Shown: positions 36,539-50,780, counted from the first letter of the stretch. The stretch is DNA of 64,000 nt from Formicarius rufipectus (GCA_013399695.1 VXAU01001757.1:2451616-2515615); one strand, 5' to 3'. Made by a program: numbers and translations. The notes: a model not told the origin generated them from the letters alone.

Positions 36539-36828
36539 TCACAGAATCACTGAATGGTTTGGACTGGAAGGGATCTTAAAAATCATCTCAATCCACCCCC
36601 TGCCCCGGACAGGGACACTTTCCACTAGCCCAGGTTGCTTGGAGCTCCATCCAACCTGGTCTTGAACTGTCCCAGGGATGGGGCATCCACAGCCTCTCTA
36701 GGAAACCTGTGCCAGAGTCTCACCATCCTTGCAGGGAAGAATTTCTTCCTGATTTCTAGTCTAACCCTGCCCTCCTTCAGCTTGGGGCCACTCCCCTTTG
36801 TCATATCACTCCACGCCCTTGTGAATAG
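36539..36828 (-). mobile_element. CR1 LINE fragment, 5'-truncated (~290 bp)
   Basis: Left edge 'tcacagaatcactgaatgg', then 'gactggaagggatcttaaa', 'cactagcccaggttgcttgg', 'cccagggatggggcatccac' and 'gaagaatttcttcctgattt', ending near 'cacgcccttgtgaatagg'. Standard minus-strand CR1 order and well preserved. The small opposing frames across it are repeat-derived. Confidence 0.94.
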
Positions 36829-39800
36829 GATGCTTTTCAGGTTTATACCACGTGAAGCACCATCGAACATCCAAGCGTTTGTGTGACTTCAAAGTCAGCA
36901 CTTGTGCCAAAACTTGACCTTCTTGAGTGAAACCAGCAGTGTCCCAACCCCCCATCCTTCTTTTCCATTAGTACGCTGCATGCTAGCAAACCTCCCCACC
37001 CATCTACAACTACTTGTGTTGAAAGCACAGAGAGGTCTTCAACCAAAACCAAGCCCTAGTCCTGTTTTCTCATCTTGAAAGGACATGGCCAGGGAAGGTG
37101 ACGTTGGGAACACTGCACACTTGGGAACACACCAGTGCTTTCCCCACCTGCTGGTGTGCTCCAGGCTGATCATGCTCGGCGAACTTCACCTCCTCTGCCA
37201 GCAGGAAATAAATCTTGTGGTTTTAGAGTTGGAGAGAGAATCCATATTCAGTTAGGAATTTATGGTGACTTTATGGATCCCACAAATGCTTCACTACCAC
37301 CATTTTCTGGAAGCTGTACAATTCCTGCAGTTCATTCACTGTGTTCAATTGCCTTTTTTTTTCAGGGAAGCACTTCTAATTGCTTTTTTACAGATATGGG
37401 TTTCTGTAAAGAATAGAACATGCTCATACTGTATAAAATGTTACCATTGCCTTTCCAGCTATATATAGCTTTTATAGATAGTTTTAATTTCCCCTGAGTA
37501 TTCATCCCAAAGGGTCAAATCTGTCCCTCATGTGACTCAATGGAGGCACACCAAAGTGTACTTGACACAATAATCATAGTGCTACAATTCAAGGGAAGTT
37601 TTCTCATACATTTTCTACCATCACCCACAAGGGCCCTTTCCTCTCAGCTGCAATGAAATGTACAGCAGTAAGCAAATACCTGTGCAGTCTGCACTGATTT
37701 ACAGATACCCACACGCTCTTACCAGCCCCTGTGTCCCCGTGGCTGTTTGTTTGTTGGTGCATGGATATTTTTTTGGTTTTAATATTGCATCAGATTGTTC
37801 CACTCCTTCTCTGGGAAACGTTTGTACATGTTCCTGCAGCACAAACACTGCAAAGCCAGTATCAATTTTCTTCCTTATATTAGCCCCTCTGGTACCTTTA
37901 CATTAACCCAGAATGAATCACTGGCCTCCCAGTCATTCCTTGCTACACAGAGTTTTGAGAAATGGTGTAACTCACATTTCGGAGAAGGCCTGGTTCCTGC
38001 TGATGGGAGGGATGGCTCACACATCCTCTGGGCGTGCACTCCATCCACACAGTCCTTGGCAGCTGCTCCACCTTCTCTCCCAGCTCTGCATCCAATGTGC
38101 TGGCAAAAGAACTCCACTGCAGCCACTGCCACACAGACACACAAGGTGACTCCAGTCCTCCCACCAACATTGTTTCCACCAAACAGGGTCAGCTTTACAG
38201 CTTTCAGTTCCAACTTGGTGTCCTTTCTCCATCAAAATTGCTCCTCTTTTTCCTCAACCCACTCTGTCACCCGGTGTGAGGAGAGACACGTGTGCCCTAT
38301 GTCACTGGACAGGAGGCACACCAAAGACACAGCACACAGGGGCCAAGCCAGGCTTTAACAAACTGTCCATCCACGGCAAACTCTGGGCAAACTAATAACA
38401 AAATAAAGCCCATAAGTGCCTGTAAAAAGCACCAATGAAATGTGAGTTGTGTTTCAGACTCAGATGGACTGAAGTGTCTTCAGCCTCGGCAAAACCCGGT
38501 GCTCAATGTATCCCTCACAGAGGTGGAAGAAACGTGGGAATACAAAGGACATGTCAGTGACCTGAGGATTCAAGTCCTGCTGGGTCTCCTCCTGCCTGGC
38601 CAGCAGAAAACACTGCAGTGAGTGCAGCAGTGTCTGCTTTTCTCACCAGGGATCCAGAATGAAAACCTCTGGACAGGAAAGACTGATTACTTGCTGTCTT
38701 CCTCTGCATTTCCCCCAGGTAGCTGCAAATGACCTGTGTCACATTTCTTAAGTTCAGCATTTCTTCTGGGTCCCGTGAATGTCACCCTGAACCCTAACAA
38801 ATGCTGGCCAAGGTACCTCTTTTCCTTGCTAAGGGAACAGTAGCAGCAACACAGACACCAAAGGACCCACAAACCTGGAGAGTGTCTAATAGGTGTGTGC
38901 CCTTGTGTACCAGAACACAACTGAAAGGAAATTCAAGTCACTATTTAGGGAGAAATGAAAACAGCAAAGAGGAACAAATTCATTTAAACAAAGTAACAGG
39001 GCCTGGGAGAGAAAATACATTTTTTTTCCATCTTCTTGGGCAGGAGTCTCCTTTTTTCATCAGCCTTACTCACTCCAGTCTCATAAATGTTGTTATCCCC
39101 ACTTAACTCATGAGAAACTGGGGCATAATAGAAGTAAGTTGTTTTTGAAAGGCCATGCAAGGTTTGTATGGTAGAGCAAGAATAAAATATTTATGGTGTT
39201 AAACGCCCAGGCCTTTTTTTCCTTCAGGCACTGGAGGGTTGAGGTATTGACTTCTACAGCAAATCAGTCCTGACAACTACAGTAAATCTGTCTCACGACA
39301 AGGATATTAGGATCAGCCCACTACAAAACATGACATAAATCTGTCCCTTACAGTCTGAGGAGAAGGTGTGGATTTGGATATTAAAACCATTGAAATCTCC
39401 CATTATAAACTCCCAGATCTCATGAAACACATCTGTTCCTTTCAGGGCCTGACTTTCAGATCACTGAGGTCCATGAAAAGCTTGATTTGGGTTAATACAC
39501 TTGGAAAATACAAGACTGAGATTCAAGAAAAGCAGTTTTGGTCCACAGCTTTGACATGAATCTTGTGTTGCTTTTGGCCAAGGGAGCCCCGTTGTCTGCC
39601 AGGTCAGAATAGCTGCTGTCTTGTCTCCTTAGCTCCTAAGTTCTTCATAGAGAGGGTCATCTCTACAGGATCACACAGACACTCGAGCTCAAGCCCTGAA
39701 CAGGAGGATAAAGAAATCACTTAAAATACAGCTTAAAATGCAATCAGACACATTCTGATATCCTGCAGAATTCCAGTGTTAGCTAAGGTTTGATTTGGGG

Positions 39801-41393
39801 TTTTGGGGGGGTGAAAATTCTGGCTGGAACCTCATGGAAAATGCATGAGGGCTCTCCACGAGGGGGAATCAGCATGAAGTGAAAAAACCACCATCATTCA
39901 GTCTGCACTGGTGCCACAGCCCCTCCAAAGCCCCCTCGCTGTTGCCTGCCCAGCTGTCCCCAGGTCTTCTCACCTGGACAAGGCAGCCCCAGCAATGGAC
40001 AACACCTTCCCAAGGGGGTCCCAGGGAACAAAGCAGCACATTTAAAATGAATGTGGGGCTAATAATGTAAACTGCATTAAAGAGCACTCCACTGGTAACA
40101 CACTGCACACATTTGTCAACCCAACACAAACCCATTTGAATAGATTTCTTGTGGCCTTATTTATGAGGGGAAAAACTCCTCCAGCCTCTGGGCTGATGGG
40201 AGCCTGCACTTTCCCTTCTGATCTTCTCTGCCTATTATTAGCAACCCCCTTTATAGAATGCCCCTCTGCCTCATATATCCCAAGTACCCCAGTTTTCCAC
40301 TCTGCATGGGTATGAGCAGGGGAAGACACAGAGCAGTCAATTAGTGGCATTTCAATGTGCCTTTTGCAGCACACTCCTACACTTGGGATAATCTAATTAC
40401 ACAGGGCAGAAACCTCACGCAACCATATATTTTCCTTAGACCCTCTTGCCACCAGCTACTTTTACTCCTCATTGAAACAGAATCTCCCTCTTTTTTTATT
40501 TCCTCCTTTTTTTTTTTTTTTCCACATCGTTAAAAATTTATTATTTAGACTGAAGATGACATCATCTGGAAAGGGACCCAGGCTGTGGTCATCAGGGCCT
40601 TTCTCTGCATTACAGAGAAGCAGTTTCTCCTCTCTCCCTTGCAAATCATTAATTTTTAAAATAGAGCTTTGCTTTAAATATATACAGCTCATTTTGCTTT
40701 CAGCTGATGAGTCAGAGGAGCTGTCTCTCAACCAGGTCAGGTGCCCCCTGTGCCATGTTTCCTACCCAAACCAGCACGCACAGCCCCTGATGGAGCTCTG
40801 GCTTCAGGGCTCTGCAAGGAACAGGAGGGAATTTCTGTGGAAATAAACAAATATTTGGATTTACAGTCTGCCCAGTTTTGCTCTGCTGTGCATCCTGAAA
40901 CGGCTTGGAGAAAACAGGCCTGGCCCTGCAGGTGATCCTCGGGGCAGGGAGGGGTTGGATCTCACCAGCTTTGCCTGCAGGTATTTTGTTTAAGGGAAGA
41001 CTCTGTAATATGGCTCTTGCACAAGAAACCTGAGCAGGTTTCAGCCCATTGTGGGTGTATTTGACCACCTAACAGTGAGTTTTCATGGGCACTGTCCCAC
41101 AAATCCTGGTCCTGTTGTGCCAGGTTTCCTCTCCCCTGCAGATACCCAGGCATTACACAAGGGAGGGGGATTACACAAGGGGTTGACAAAGCAAATGTTA
41201 ATTGTGGAGTGCACTGCTTGCACCCTAGACCACATCCCTGTCAATATGTGTTTGAGCACCTCAGCTCTGCAGGTTGGCAGAGAGCAGAGCCACCACCTGA
41301 GGCAGCACGCAGAACCCTCCAAGAGATATTATGGGTCACAGGCAGCTCAAAGAGAGACCCAGGATAGAGCCTGGCAATGGAGCAGCTGCAGGG
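36829..41393. other. Unique noncoding sequence
   Basis: About 4.5 kb without recognised repeat or gene apart from a poly-T run at 40507-40521. The 187-codon plus-strand frame at 37795-38358 overlaps several others on both strands and has no recognisable domain. Confidence 0.5.
40507..40521 (+). repeat. Poly-T run
   Basis: 15 T following a T/C-rich lead. Confidence 0.85.
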
Positions 41394-41451
41394 AGAGGCT
41401 GGGCTTGATCTTGAGGGTCTTGCCCAACATAAATGATACTGTGATTCTGTG
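41394..41451 (+). mobile_element. CR1 LINE 3' tail, very short
   Basis: 'gaggctgggcttgatcttga', then 'gggtcttgcccaacataaat' and 'gatactgtgattctgtgg' match the sense-strand CR1 3' terminus with two imperfect octamers. Only about 58 bp remain. The 215-codon plus-strand frame at 41051-41698 runs through it, which argues against that frame being a gene. Confidence 0.82.
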
Positions 41452-44400
41452 GGGTGTGTGCCTGGAGTGTGCTCATTTGCAGGGAAATAACCTCTGTCCC
41501 TGCAGGACCCATTGCCCTGGTCTCACCTTGGCAGGAGCAGGAGCTCTGTGTAGCCCAACTGCATTCATCCACCTGAACTTTAATCCAGTCCTAAGTCTGC
41601 TGGTAGTGGCTGCTCACCTGGAGGGGACCTCACTTTTCCTCAGCTGCAGGTATTTCTTCACCCCTTACACATGCAAAGTCTTGCAAGCACTTCTCTAAGG
41701 CAGTATTTTTCAAGTCCCTTCAGATAAATTGGATTTTATCACCCCACACACATCTAGGTATTCACAGAAGCACCAGGAATCATGGTCAATGGGCAGCTGT
41801 TTTGGGAACACTTTAACATGACAGCAATTTAGGAGGAGGTGACTAGGCATGTCTTATCTGAAGGAGGATGCAGGACACACCTAGAGAGTGGGGCTGTAAA
41901 CACCACTTACTTTAAGATACCTGTCTTAGCCTGCATTGTGAGGCTAATCTCTTTAGACTTCTTATATACTTAGTAAGAAATAAAAATGTACTTTCAGAAG
42001 GGAAGGAAGAAAAGAAGCTTAATTTAGATGCACTCTCCCTTCATTGACTCAATGGAGAAAGAAAGTGATGGAGAGAGCCTCCTAAATAAGGTGTTACAAA
42101 TGGCTGCAATCAACACATAGAAGAGACTCACTCCAGTCTATGTCTGACCAGGGCAAGGTGTAACTCATCCACCACAGTGAAAGCTGCCACAAGTTCTTTA
42201 ATGAGCACAAGTGGCTTCAGCTTTGGTTTTAGGTTTACTCCAAACACAACACCAGTCCTCAAACTGTACTGGGGCACGAGTTCAGGACAGGACCATGAAG
42301 AACAGTGCTCCCCATTCAATCGTGTCCAGCTATTGCTTTCTTTAATGCCTTGTTTTTCACTGAATTTTCCACATCCTAGAACAGGCCCAGCCCTTACCTT
42401 ATGAGCACTCAGAAGCTACTGAAACATGGAATGCATGGATTCAGGTTTAAGAAAAAGAACTTGGTAGTCCTCTATGATGTTATTATACTATTTTCCATAG
42501 CTCTCTAGTAGATGGGGATGGCTGTCACAGTGCACATACAGAAACCAGTGTCACATGTTGCCTCTGAAAAGAAAATGAAAAGGTCAGAAGCATGAACTGG
42601 CTGTTACGTGGGCATGTGTTGCAATATTTTCTTGGAACTCAGTGATCCAGTAACACAGTTCAACAAAACCTGTCAGAACAATCCACAATGCCTTGCTCAC
42701 CCTCCAGATCCTGCTTTCCCCTCCAACTCTTCAACCTGACTCCTTGCAGGTCCTCAGCTCGCTCCACACCCTCTGAGCTTCCAAGGGATGCTCTGCAGAG
42801 CACACAATAATCCATCCTTTTTGGTTGAAAAAAAAAACAAAAACAGATGAGAAATGGAGATGAAACAGAGAACAAAAGAAGAGAGCACACTCAAGTACCT
42901 TTCACTGTACTTCGAATTCTAATTACAAGAAGTATTCTCCAAGCACAGTTTCTTGAGGGAACGTCAAGGACAGGCAGGGGAGGGTAAAATGCTCTGTGGT
43001 TACCCATGGAAAGCAGCAGCCTGTCAGACAATCTTGGAGTGCAGGTAGGCTCTGTACTAAGGACAGTTTTTAAGGAAAAACAGTATCTCTCTATTTCAAA
43101 TTAGAGCAATGCACCCCTTCCAAAACTTTATCTGCCCCTCCTGGTTCTAATTCTCCTATTCACTCTTCAAACCCTGAGCGCCTCTTTCTTGAGGGCTATC
43201 CTCCACAGAAGACCTCTGTCACCTCTTCCACCTCTGCCACCTCTACTCTGCCCTTGCCAAGGGCCTGCTGTTCAAAACCTCTCAGCCCCACTCAACAGGA
43301 ACCTTCCCATTACCTGCCATGAGCCTGTGAACTGGGTCCTAATTGTGCTGTTGGAGGAGAGAGGAAGGTTTTATATGCAGCAAAGAGAAGTTAAAATGAA
43401 TTAGATTATGGTCATATTAATTCAAGGCACCCACCCAATCCTTTCATTAGCTTGATTCTCCTGCTGCTGTAGCAATCTATAAATGTTACAAGCTTTAAAT
43501 GCTCTATGTACTTGAAGCTTTATAGGAGCCTACTACTATTAACAGTTCCACAAGTTGGGAGGAAAGGGAGATGCTCTTCAGGGTTATATACTAGCCTGTC
43601 AATGTACAATCTTATGCTAAACATTCCCAGAACTTGGGATGAGACTTCCAGATACTTCATCTCAAACAGCTCCCAAGGTGACATCTAAGGCAATATTTCC
43701 AAGAGCTCTCAGATCTCACCAGCCTTCCACCTCTTTGGCCATTCATCGCCTCAGAAGAAGACATTCCATGAGTGTGACCAGGCCTGAAACACTGAGCAAT
43801 TCAGCCCAACTCTTCCTCCTGCAGCCCAGACAGCCACAAGTGTGGTTAGTGAGAGAGTTCCTTGAACTTCTGAACTCTGCTTTTTTCTCTTAGGTGGGGA
43901 ATTAAGTGGACTTAGTCACACAGAGCGTCAGTCAGGGGGCTTTGAAGACGAGGAGCTGGCAGTGATAACACTCTGTGTGCATGTGTGGGGAGGCATTTTT
44001 TCCTCTTAGCCCTGAATGCCACATTCAGCTTCTCAATGAGAAATAAAACAGGGATGAGGGCAGCAGCCTTCCCATGGGGATGAAATCACTTCTTCCTAAT
44101 CACCATTGGAGCCTCAACAGCAGGAGAGCATCAGGTCACAACCTAATACCTTTTCCAGTCATAAATTTCTAGATATCTCTGGTAATGGGATATCTCAGTT
44201 TATTGGATCTGGGCTTGTTTTCTGTTTCTTATGGAAAAACACCTTCTTCACAGGCAGCACCACAAATTTCAGGAGCTTTACCTCAGCCTGACCATAAATT
44301 CCTTATTTACACCTAGAGCCAGATGGGTAAACACATAGGTACAGTAATTTTAAAAGTCAAATCTCCACTAAGTTTTATGTAAGTGGAGATGAAAGTGCAT

Positions 44401-46299
44401 CAGCATCAAGCCTAGGCTCGGTGTGCTTTCCAGGAACAGAGCCGTGCTGCTTTGGTACCTTCCATCAAGAGATCAGGAGCAAAATTAACGAGTAATACTT
44501 TCACTCCCATTTTATAAATGAAGAGGATTTCTCCAAGCCAATGTTTTCTCTCATTACCAGCAGCTGCATTACCTTCAGATGCCCATTCTCAACCTTCCAC
44601 CTCAACAACAGAAAGTCTTAAAACACCAGTTTCAGAATAGGATACATTTCATAACCAAAACACACCAAAGCAGTAGGGGAAAAAAAACACAGAAGCACTT
44701 GCTCATAGTAATAACTATTTTCCTTTCCCCTTAAAGAACACAATGAAGCAATTACTGTACTCTGGGCTTCCAGGGGCTGCTGCAGCCAAAGCAATTGGCT
44801 GGGCGGCTCGGAGGGGGCTGGAGCTGTGGCACAAGGAAAAGAAACAACTCCTACCAGATATGATTCACTAACAACAAAAACATCCCCATGGTACCTCTTA
44901 CTTTTCATAGGGTGAGGACAGGTTTTCCACTGGCAGGGTTTCTCAGATTAGAGGAATTTTTCTGTAATGGGAGTGATGACGTAGGTGTTGGTATGAAAAT
45001 AGGAAGGACCTCAAAGGTTACAGCTAAGCTGGGAGTCTCCTTGTACCTGAGCCACTGTGGATTCTCAGAAAACTCTTTGTGGTCTCAGGAGGACATACTG
45101 GATGGGAAGCCCTTTAATTTACTTGGGAAAGGAGAAGGCATTCCTAGGTAATTATCTCCCTGGAATTACAGAGAACGTAACGGGGAATACGTGAATAAAC
45201 ATGGAAAGCTCCTCATTGGGGGAGTCACCACATCTCACACAAACATGGGCCATCTATTGCTGGACACACAGAGCAGGGAACCAACCCATCAGACCAAGGA
45301 ACATCATATAAATTAGAAATAGATTAAAGAACATCATGTAAATGTATTCTGTCTCCGGGCAACAAATTAAGTGACTCATCAGACCCACTTTATACGTATA
45401 TATTCTAAAACATGTCTTCAGTTCCAATGGCCTTTGGCACACAGCTCTGCTGTGAGTGTGCCTCTAAATCTGTATTTGTTTTAAAAGTATTAAAGGCAGA
45501 ATTGGCAACAACTTCCACATTTAGCTTGCTTGGCACTTTCTTTTACAAAAGGTTCTTTAAGTCTTTTTCTGGAAAGTTACAAAAATTATGAGACACCCGC
45601 TATAAAATTCAATTGAAGGACAGGCAGGTGGGAGAGAAATACTATTACCATTTTTCTCCATGTCAGCAGGCACTAATAGTTCTCTGTTTTATATTATAAC
45701 ACATAAGCTTTTGTAATTGTCTCCCAGAGATGAAAGTCTGATGAGGCAGAGCTGAGGCTGGGGGTGTCTGAGCTTTCTGCCTGTCATCCTGTGGAAGTTT
45801 TCTTAATATGCAGGTTGTTGTATCTCAGCAGGGAGTCTGATGCTGCAAAACTGACTGCAGATAAAGGTTGTGTTGGTCTGACAAAGGGTTCAGTTACTGG
45901 GTAATATGTTTGAAGCAGCATTTCAATATGAGCTTACATTATTTTGCAGCTTTGACTCATCCATGGTACTCACAGCTCCTGGTGAGTTCAACCAGACATG
46001 TGAGTGGTTGGTGTGTCTTAGAGCCAGACTTTTTTTAACCATCAAGCAGTGGGAAGTATTCCTGTGAATAACTAAGCAGATGATTTCTTCCACGCCACAG
46101 TTGTGCCAACACAGCAGGTGGAGTTTATACCCAAAATGTTCTTTCGAGGAATAAATAAAGGGAAGAGTGAAACTAAGACACAAAGTGTTAATAGTACCTT
46201 TTTTTTTTTTTTCCTTTTTTCAATAGACAACAGAACAATGTCGAGAAGCATAAACACTCATTTAACTGTTCTTTCAAATGAATGGATTAATCAAAGAGA
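41452..46299. other. Unique noncoding sequence
   Basis: No repeat family or gene recognised except poly-T at 46199-46212. Enhancer-like AT-rich blocks lie at about 43390-43510 and 45290-45420. A threefold imperfect 9-bp repeat (CACCTCT plus two variable bases) occurs near 43220-43246. The 87-codon plus-strand frame at 44888-45151 is open but unrecognised. Confidence 0.5.
46199..46212 (+). repeat. Poly-T run
   Basis: 14 T followed by CC and more T. Confidence 0.85.
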
Positions 46300-46540
46300 G
46301 TAGATTTGGATGGAATATTAGGAAAAAGTCTTCCACGTGGGAATGGTGAGGTCCTGGCACAGGTTGGGCAGAAGAAGCTGCGGCTGTCCCATCCCTGGAA
46401 GTGTCCAAGGCCAGGTTGGACAGGGCTTGGAGCCACCTGGGCTGGTGGAAGGTGCCCCTGCCCATGGCAGGGAGTGGGATGAGGTGACCTTTCAGGTTCC
46501 TTCCAACCCGAACCACTCTAGGATTCTGTGATTCTATGAA
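46300..46540 (+). mobile_element. CR1 LINE fragment with intact 3' terminus
   Basis: Sense-strand CR1: 'agatttggatggaatattag', 'ctggcacaggttgggcag', 'tgtcccatccctggaagtg', 'gctggtggaaggtgcccct' and 'cctttcaggttccttccaac', ending in 'gattctgtgattctatgaa', two near-perfect terminal octamers. The clean 3' end and good match mark it as one of the youngest-looking copies here. It is 5'-truncated at about 240 bp. Confidence 0.95.
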
Positions 46541-48051
46541 TCTGCCACAGAATAAAAATTTATTAAAATTGGAGCTGTAGTACTGTCTAAAATCAGAGCT
46601 AGCTAGAACAATTCATATCAGAGGAACCCAAGACATTGGCAGGAACAGTACAGACTGTCAAAAAATCACAGAAAAATGCACAAACCTGCTACAATAACAT
46701 AGCTTATATAGACTGTTATCTTATAAAAATAGAAGGAAATACAATAAAGAACATCAATATACAAAATTTCAAACTAAAAATGCTATTGAATGTCAACACT
46801 CTATCCCATCTGACGCTGCTCACTAACTTTGTGTGCTGAGGCGCAGGAAACTAGAGAAAACCTTTTCTCCAGATCCCATAATTTTGATGGTATTTAGAAG
46901 AATGAGAAATTTCTATCACCTCAGTTCATCAACTAAACAACAGTGAGTGTGGCCTAAACTTGACATTTTTCATCTGTGGATATTCCTCCCCAAAACAGAT
47001 GTGAAAGACCTAAAACATTCCCATGCAAAAGGCTGCATATGTCTTTGACACACTTAATACTGCAAAGAGGACCCTGACTGGGCAGCAAGAATCACACCTG
47101 CCTGTCACAAACACCTGAGAGCACATCACCTGCCAATGTCAGATTGAGGTGCAATCATACACAGCACTGTCTTAAAGGATCTGCTGATTCATTAATGCTT
47201 ATGCGGTCCCTACAACAGTAAATATCTGGTTTTGTCTCAAATAAACACATTGAAATAAAGGCACCCTTTATGTCAATAAATTAGGCTTTGTGTACTTCAT
47301 TCTCATGCCAGTGGGAAAGATGTTGGAAGAGAAGTAGTTCGAGGATGGTCAAAGAGAATTGCAATTAATCTGCCAGAAAGAGTTATGGTAAATATTATTA
47401 TTATGATTATTAATGATTTGTAGAGCACTGTAAATCTCCATGACAGTAATTATGATACTCTGTATATATAAATTTGGCATTCTGTGTATACAAGCACTTG
47501 GGCTTGAACCCTTCCTACATCATTAGGAAATCAGAGGTCAGATCACTGGGCACTTGAAAAGTAATTTCCTGCAGATTTTCAGGCAATTCTCAGATTTAGC
47601 CTCACTTTTAAAGGTACTAATGATTTCTCTCCAGACAAACAACCTTCCACAGAGTCCATCCTTCACACTCTGCCACCCAGGGCTGCAGAGGACACAAGAA
47701 TGTGCAACCCCACAAGGAAAACCAGGGTGGGCACAGCCTGCCAGGGATAAGGAGGTGGCAGACTGAGGGCCCATGTTCTACACATGTCAGTGGAGTTTCC
47801 AAAGATAAACTCAGTTGGTGGAAAGTATTAATCTCTGGGGCCTCCTCTAGGCTGTGTGTCACTTAATGTGTTGAGAGCAGCGGTGGGGCTGCAATGATCA
47901 GTCGTTCTCATGCTGGTCTTCCATGCAAGGGAATTCTCCAAGAGAGGGTCTGCTTCTTCCCAGCTCCATTTCTGGAGGTTTAGAGTTAGATGTCTGGAAA
48001 TCCCTGATTCTGAGTAGGGGATTCCCACAAAGAATGACTTGCTGTTAAAAG
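46541..48051. other. Unique noncoding sequence
   Basis: Contains the candidate regulatory block at 47170-47500. No gene or repeat family recognised. Confidence 0.5.
47170..47500. promoter_or_regulatory. Candidate conserved noncoding element
   Basis: AT-rich and repeat-free, with a TCAAAG (TCF/LEF-type) core followed by 'attgcaattaatc', an ATT-rich run near 47395-47417 and repeated TAAT cores. A CpG persists in 'tatgcggtccc'. The texture fits a developmental enhancer, but there is no direct proof of conservation. Confidence 0.25.
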
Positions 48052-48221
48052 AGGTTACTCAGTGAAGCTGTGGATATTCCATCCCTGGAAGTGTCCAAGG
48101 TCAGGTTGGATGGGGTTTGGAGCAACCTGACCTAGTGGAAGGTGTCCCTGCACATGGCAGGGGGTGGAACAAGATGATCTTTCAGGTCCCTTCCAACCCA
48201 AACCACTCTGTGATTCTATGA
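48052..48221 (+). mobile_element. CR1 LINE fragment with intact 3' terminus
   Basis: 'gtgaagctgtggatattcc', 'atccctggaagtgtccaagg', 'ctagtggaaggtgtccctg', 'gatgatctttcaggtccctt' and 'ccaacccaaaccactctgtg', ending with 'attctatg'. Same subfamily and strand as the copy 1.5 kb to the left, but a separate insertion, since flanking DNA differs and the 5' truncation point is different. Confidence 0.95.
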
Positions 48222-50779
48222 AAAGGCAGCTTCCACCCTCCTCTTGCAGGGCATCAATAACCTTCCTGCTGGCAGTGGTTCAGCTGCCTTTGCTGCTCTG
48301 CCCTCTTTTTCAGTAGATTCCTCCTCTGATGATAAACAAAAAGGACATTACAAGTCAATTCCATAGAAGATTAAACCCAAACACCCTCTCCTCAGCTAAA
48401 TCAGCACTTTCTGCAGTTGGAATGCCAGCCAGAAATAATTCACCTATTGCATCTCTTCCACCAGAACGCCCTACCTTTCATCCCACCTGGGAGCTGGGCT
48501 CCCCCACTTTTCTGGGAACACCCATGGGATGGCAGGGGGAATATACTGTTTGCAAACACAAAGCAGATCACAGCTTCTGTCAGGAAATGTTCACTCAGGG
48601 TTCAGCCCCTGGCAGCAAGAAACCAAGCAATAATTCTGCTGTATCTCCCCGCTCAATGCTGGCTAAGCAGGGAGTGCCCCAGCAAGCTGGGCTCCGACAT
48701 GACATTATTTGGCTATCAAAAAACTAAAAATATCATAAAATTAAACCCACTGGGAGCACTTTATCCACTCTATTACGACCGAGCTCAATAGCCTTGTGAT
48801 TCCAAGCTTCGGAGTGATGGCTTTATGAGACCATCAAAAGCACTGAGGCTGAGCAGCCCTCAAGGATGCAGGCGCGCTGCTCCTGCAAGGAGCCCCAGGC
48901 GGCCACCGGCAGGATCCATTGGGAGCTTCCCAAAGGAGAGCCCTTCCTGAGTTATGAGTGGGCCCACACACGCACACACTCAACTTCACAGCCCATTGCT
49001 TTCCCAGGAGCAGAGTCTCTGCTGTCTGCACCAAGGCAATATATCTCTTTATGGCCTGCCAGTGACTTTACAGAGAGATAAACAAAGACTTTAAATCAAA
49101 AGGAGACAGAGCACAAGCAACAGTTTGGCACCCCAGAACATGAGCTGCTGGTTGGGCTTTAACCCTTCCTGAAAAACAGGGAAGAGGGAGCTCCTTAGGC
49201 AGGATCTGCCCATGGATGCTCATGAGAAAAATGGGAAAGGCAAGGCTCCTTAAATTTTAGTATTTACATTAATATCTGAGTTGAGTGAAGGGAAGGCCTG
49301 CATTTAAGTAGTCTGAGGAATGGGTATGACACCTACCTGAGCTGTAGGATAAGTGCTCTTAGAGTAGAACAGCTTGAATTTGCTATTAGGCAAATATGTG
49401 TAAATAAATTTGCCTCACCTGTATTGACTGTACATTTGGAGGGGCAAATAGGAACATTGATTTCATGTGCACAACATCAAGAATTAGACTGCCATCAACC
49501 TGATTGTCATGGAAACAACACCAAAATAATTCCAACTCATGACATACTATCCTGATCTGCTTTTCCAATGTGCAGCCTTTTGGACAGGCAACATCATGTA
49601 GGCTTGAAGCTCCATCAATGACTGAGTTTAACAATTTTAAAGCTGAATGGAAAGTCAACATTTTCAAAGGAATAGAAGAAATCAAGAGCTACTCCAAGCT
49701 GGAAAACATCAAGAGGACCCAAAGCATTCTGGTGGCTTATTTCTTTAAAATCTTCATCATTTCCCTGTCCTACAACCTATTTCCAGATGGACCATAGTTT
49801 GTGAATTTGGTGCTTGAACAATATTAAATCCATTAAACAATATTCCTCCCTCTTCATACATAGAATCTGAAAGTTCTTGAGATTTCCCCTCAGTCCTTCC
49901 CAGAGAACTTCTGTCTGCAAAGGCAAAAACTCCCCTTGTCTCCCAAGAGCAACAGGCCCCAATATTGCTCAACAGCTTCTGCTGTACCAAAGTGAAAGGA
50001 AAGACTGTAGGGACACGTTTCACAGGACCAGGTCGTTCAGCTTCAGGCAAAAGAAGAGGGTGAGGACTTGGGGGCACCCAGTCCTGCATGTAAACCAGGA
50101 CCTGCTGTTCTCATACCCACCAGACCACACCAGAGGCTTTCAAGTGTGCACAAACTGTCTGAAAAGCCACTGACCTGAACATGAAAAATAGTTACCTGTG
50201 TGAACATGTACAGGTCATTTCTGCACCTTCAGCTCCCTTTTTTCAGCCAAAAACTGTTCTATTTACAAGAGAGGGCATTTTCTAAGAAGTCAGGTGCTTT
50301 CACTAAAGTTCCAGCCCATGTGAACCTGTCTTACATCCACCTTCCCAAATCCTAGTCCAAGCCACACTGCTACATTAAAAGGTTTGTTTCAGCCCAGGTT
50401 CATTCATAAGATGATCTGCAAAATTCAGAAGCAGAGTGGGAATGAAATCCTTCCCCACCTACTTGGATGCTCAGGGATTTCCCTCACTTCAACCGTACAC
50501 CAGCTTCATTATTCCAATCATCATTCCAATCCCACCAGCTTCAGTAGGACAATTCCTGATTTTACCTCTGTAAAAGTCCCAGGCCAGAAGCCCAATGTCA
50601 AACCAAAGTAAAATAGGCTTTCCCTTCTGGCCATGACCACAAATCTCACCAGAGCAATCCCACCACCTCAGCACAAAAATCTGCTTTTCAGTATTTGTAG
50701 CTGTTCTCACAATTCTCTTCACACCAAACTTGAAATGCATAAAAGCAACTCCATGTTCTTCTATTTTTTTTTGCTGTTG

Positions 50780-50780
50780 N
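50780..50780. other. Single ambiguous base
   Basis: One N shortly after a T run, most likely an unresolved homopolymer-related base call. Confidence 0.95.

Noticed and set aside
41051..41698. 215-codon open frame on the plus strand
   Set aside because: It reads through a CR1 3' tail at 41394-41451 including the terminal octamers, and no domain is visible.
46300..48221. Segmental duplication suggested by two similar plus-strand segments 1.5 kb apart
   Set aside because: The similarity is confined to the CR1 3' region. Flanks and truncation points differ, so these are independent insertions.
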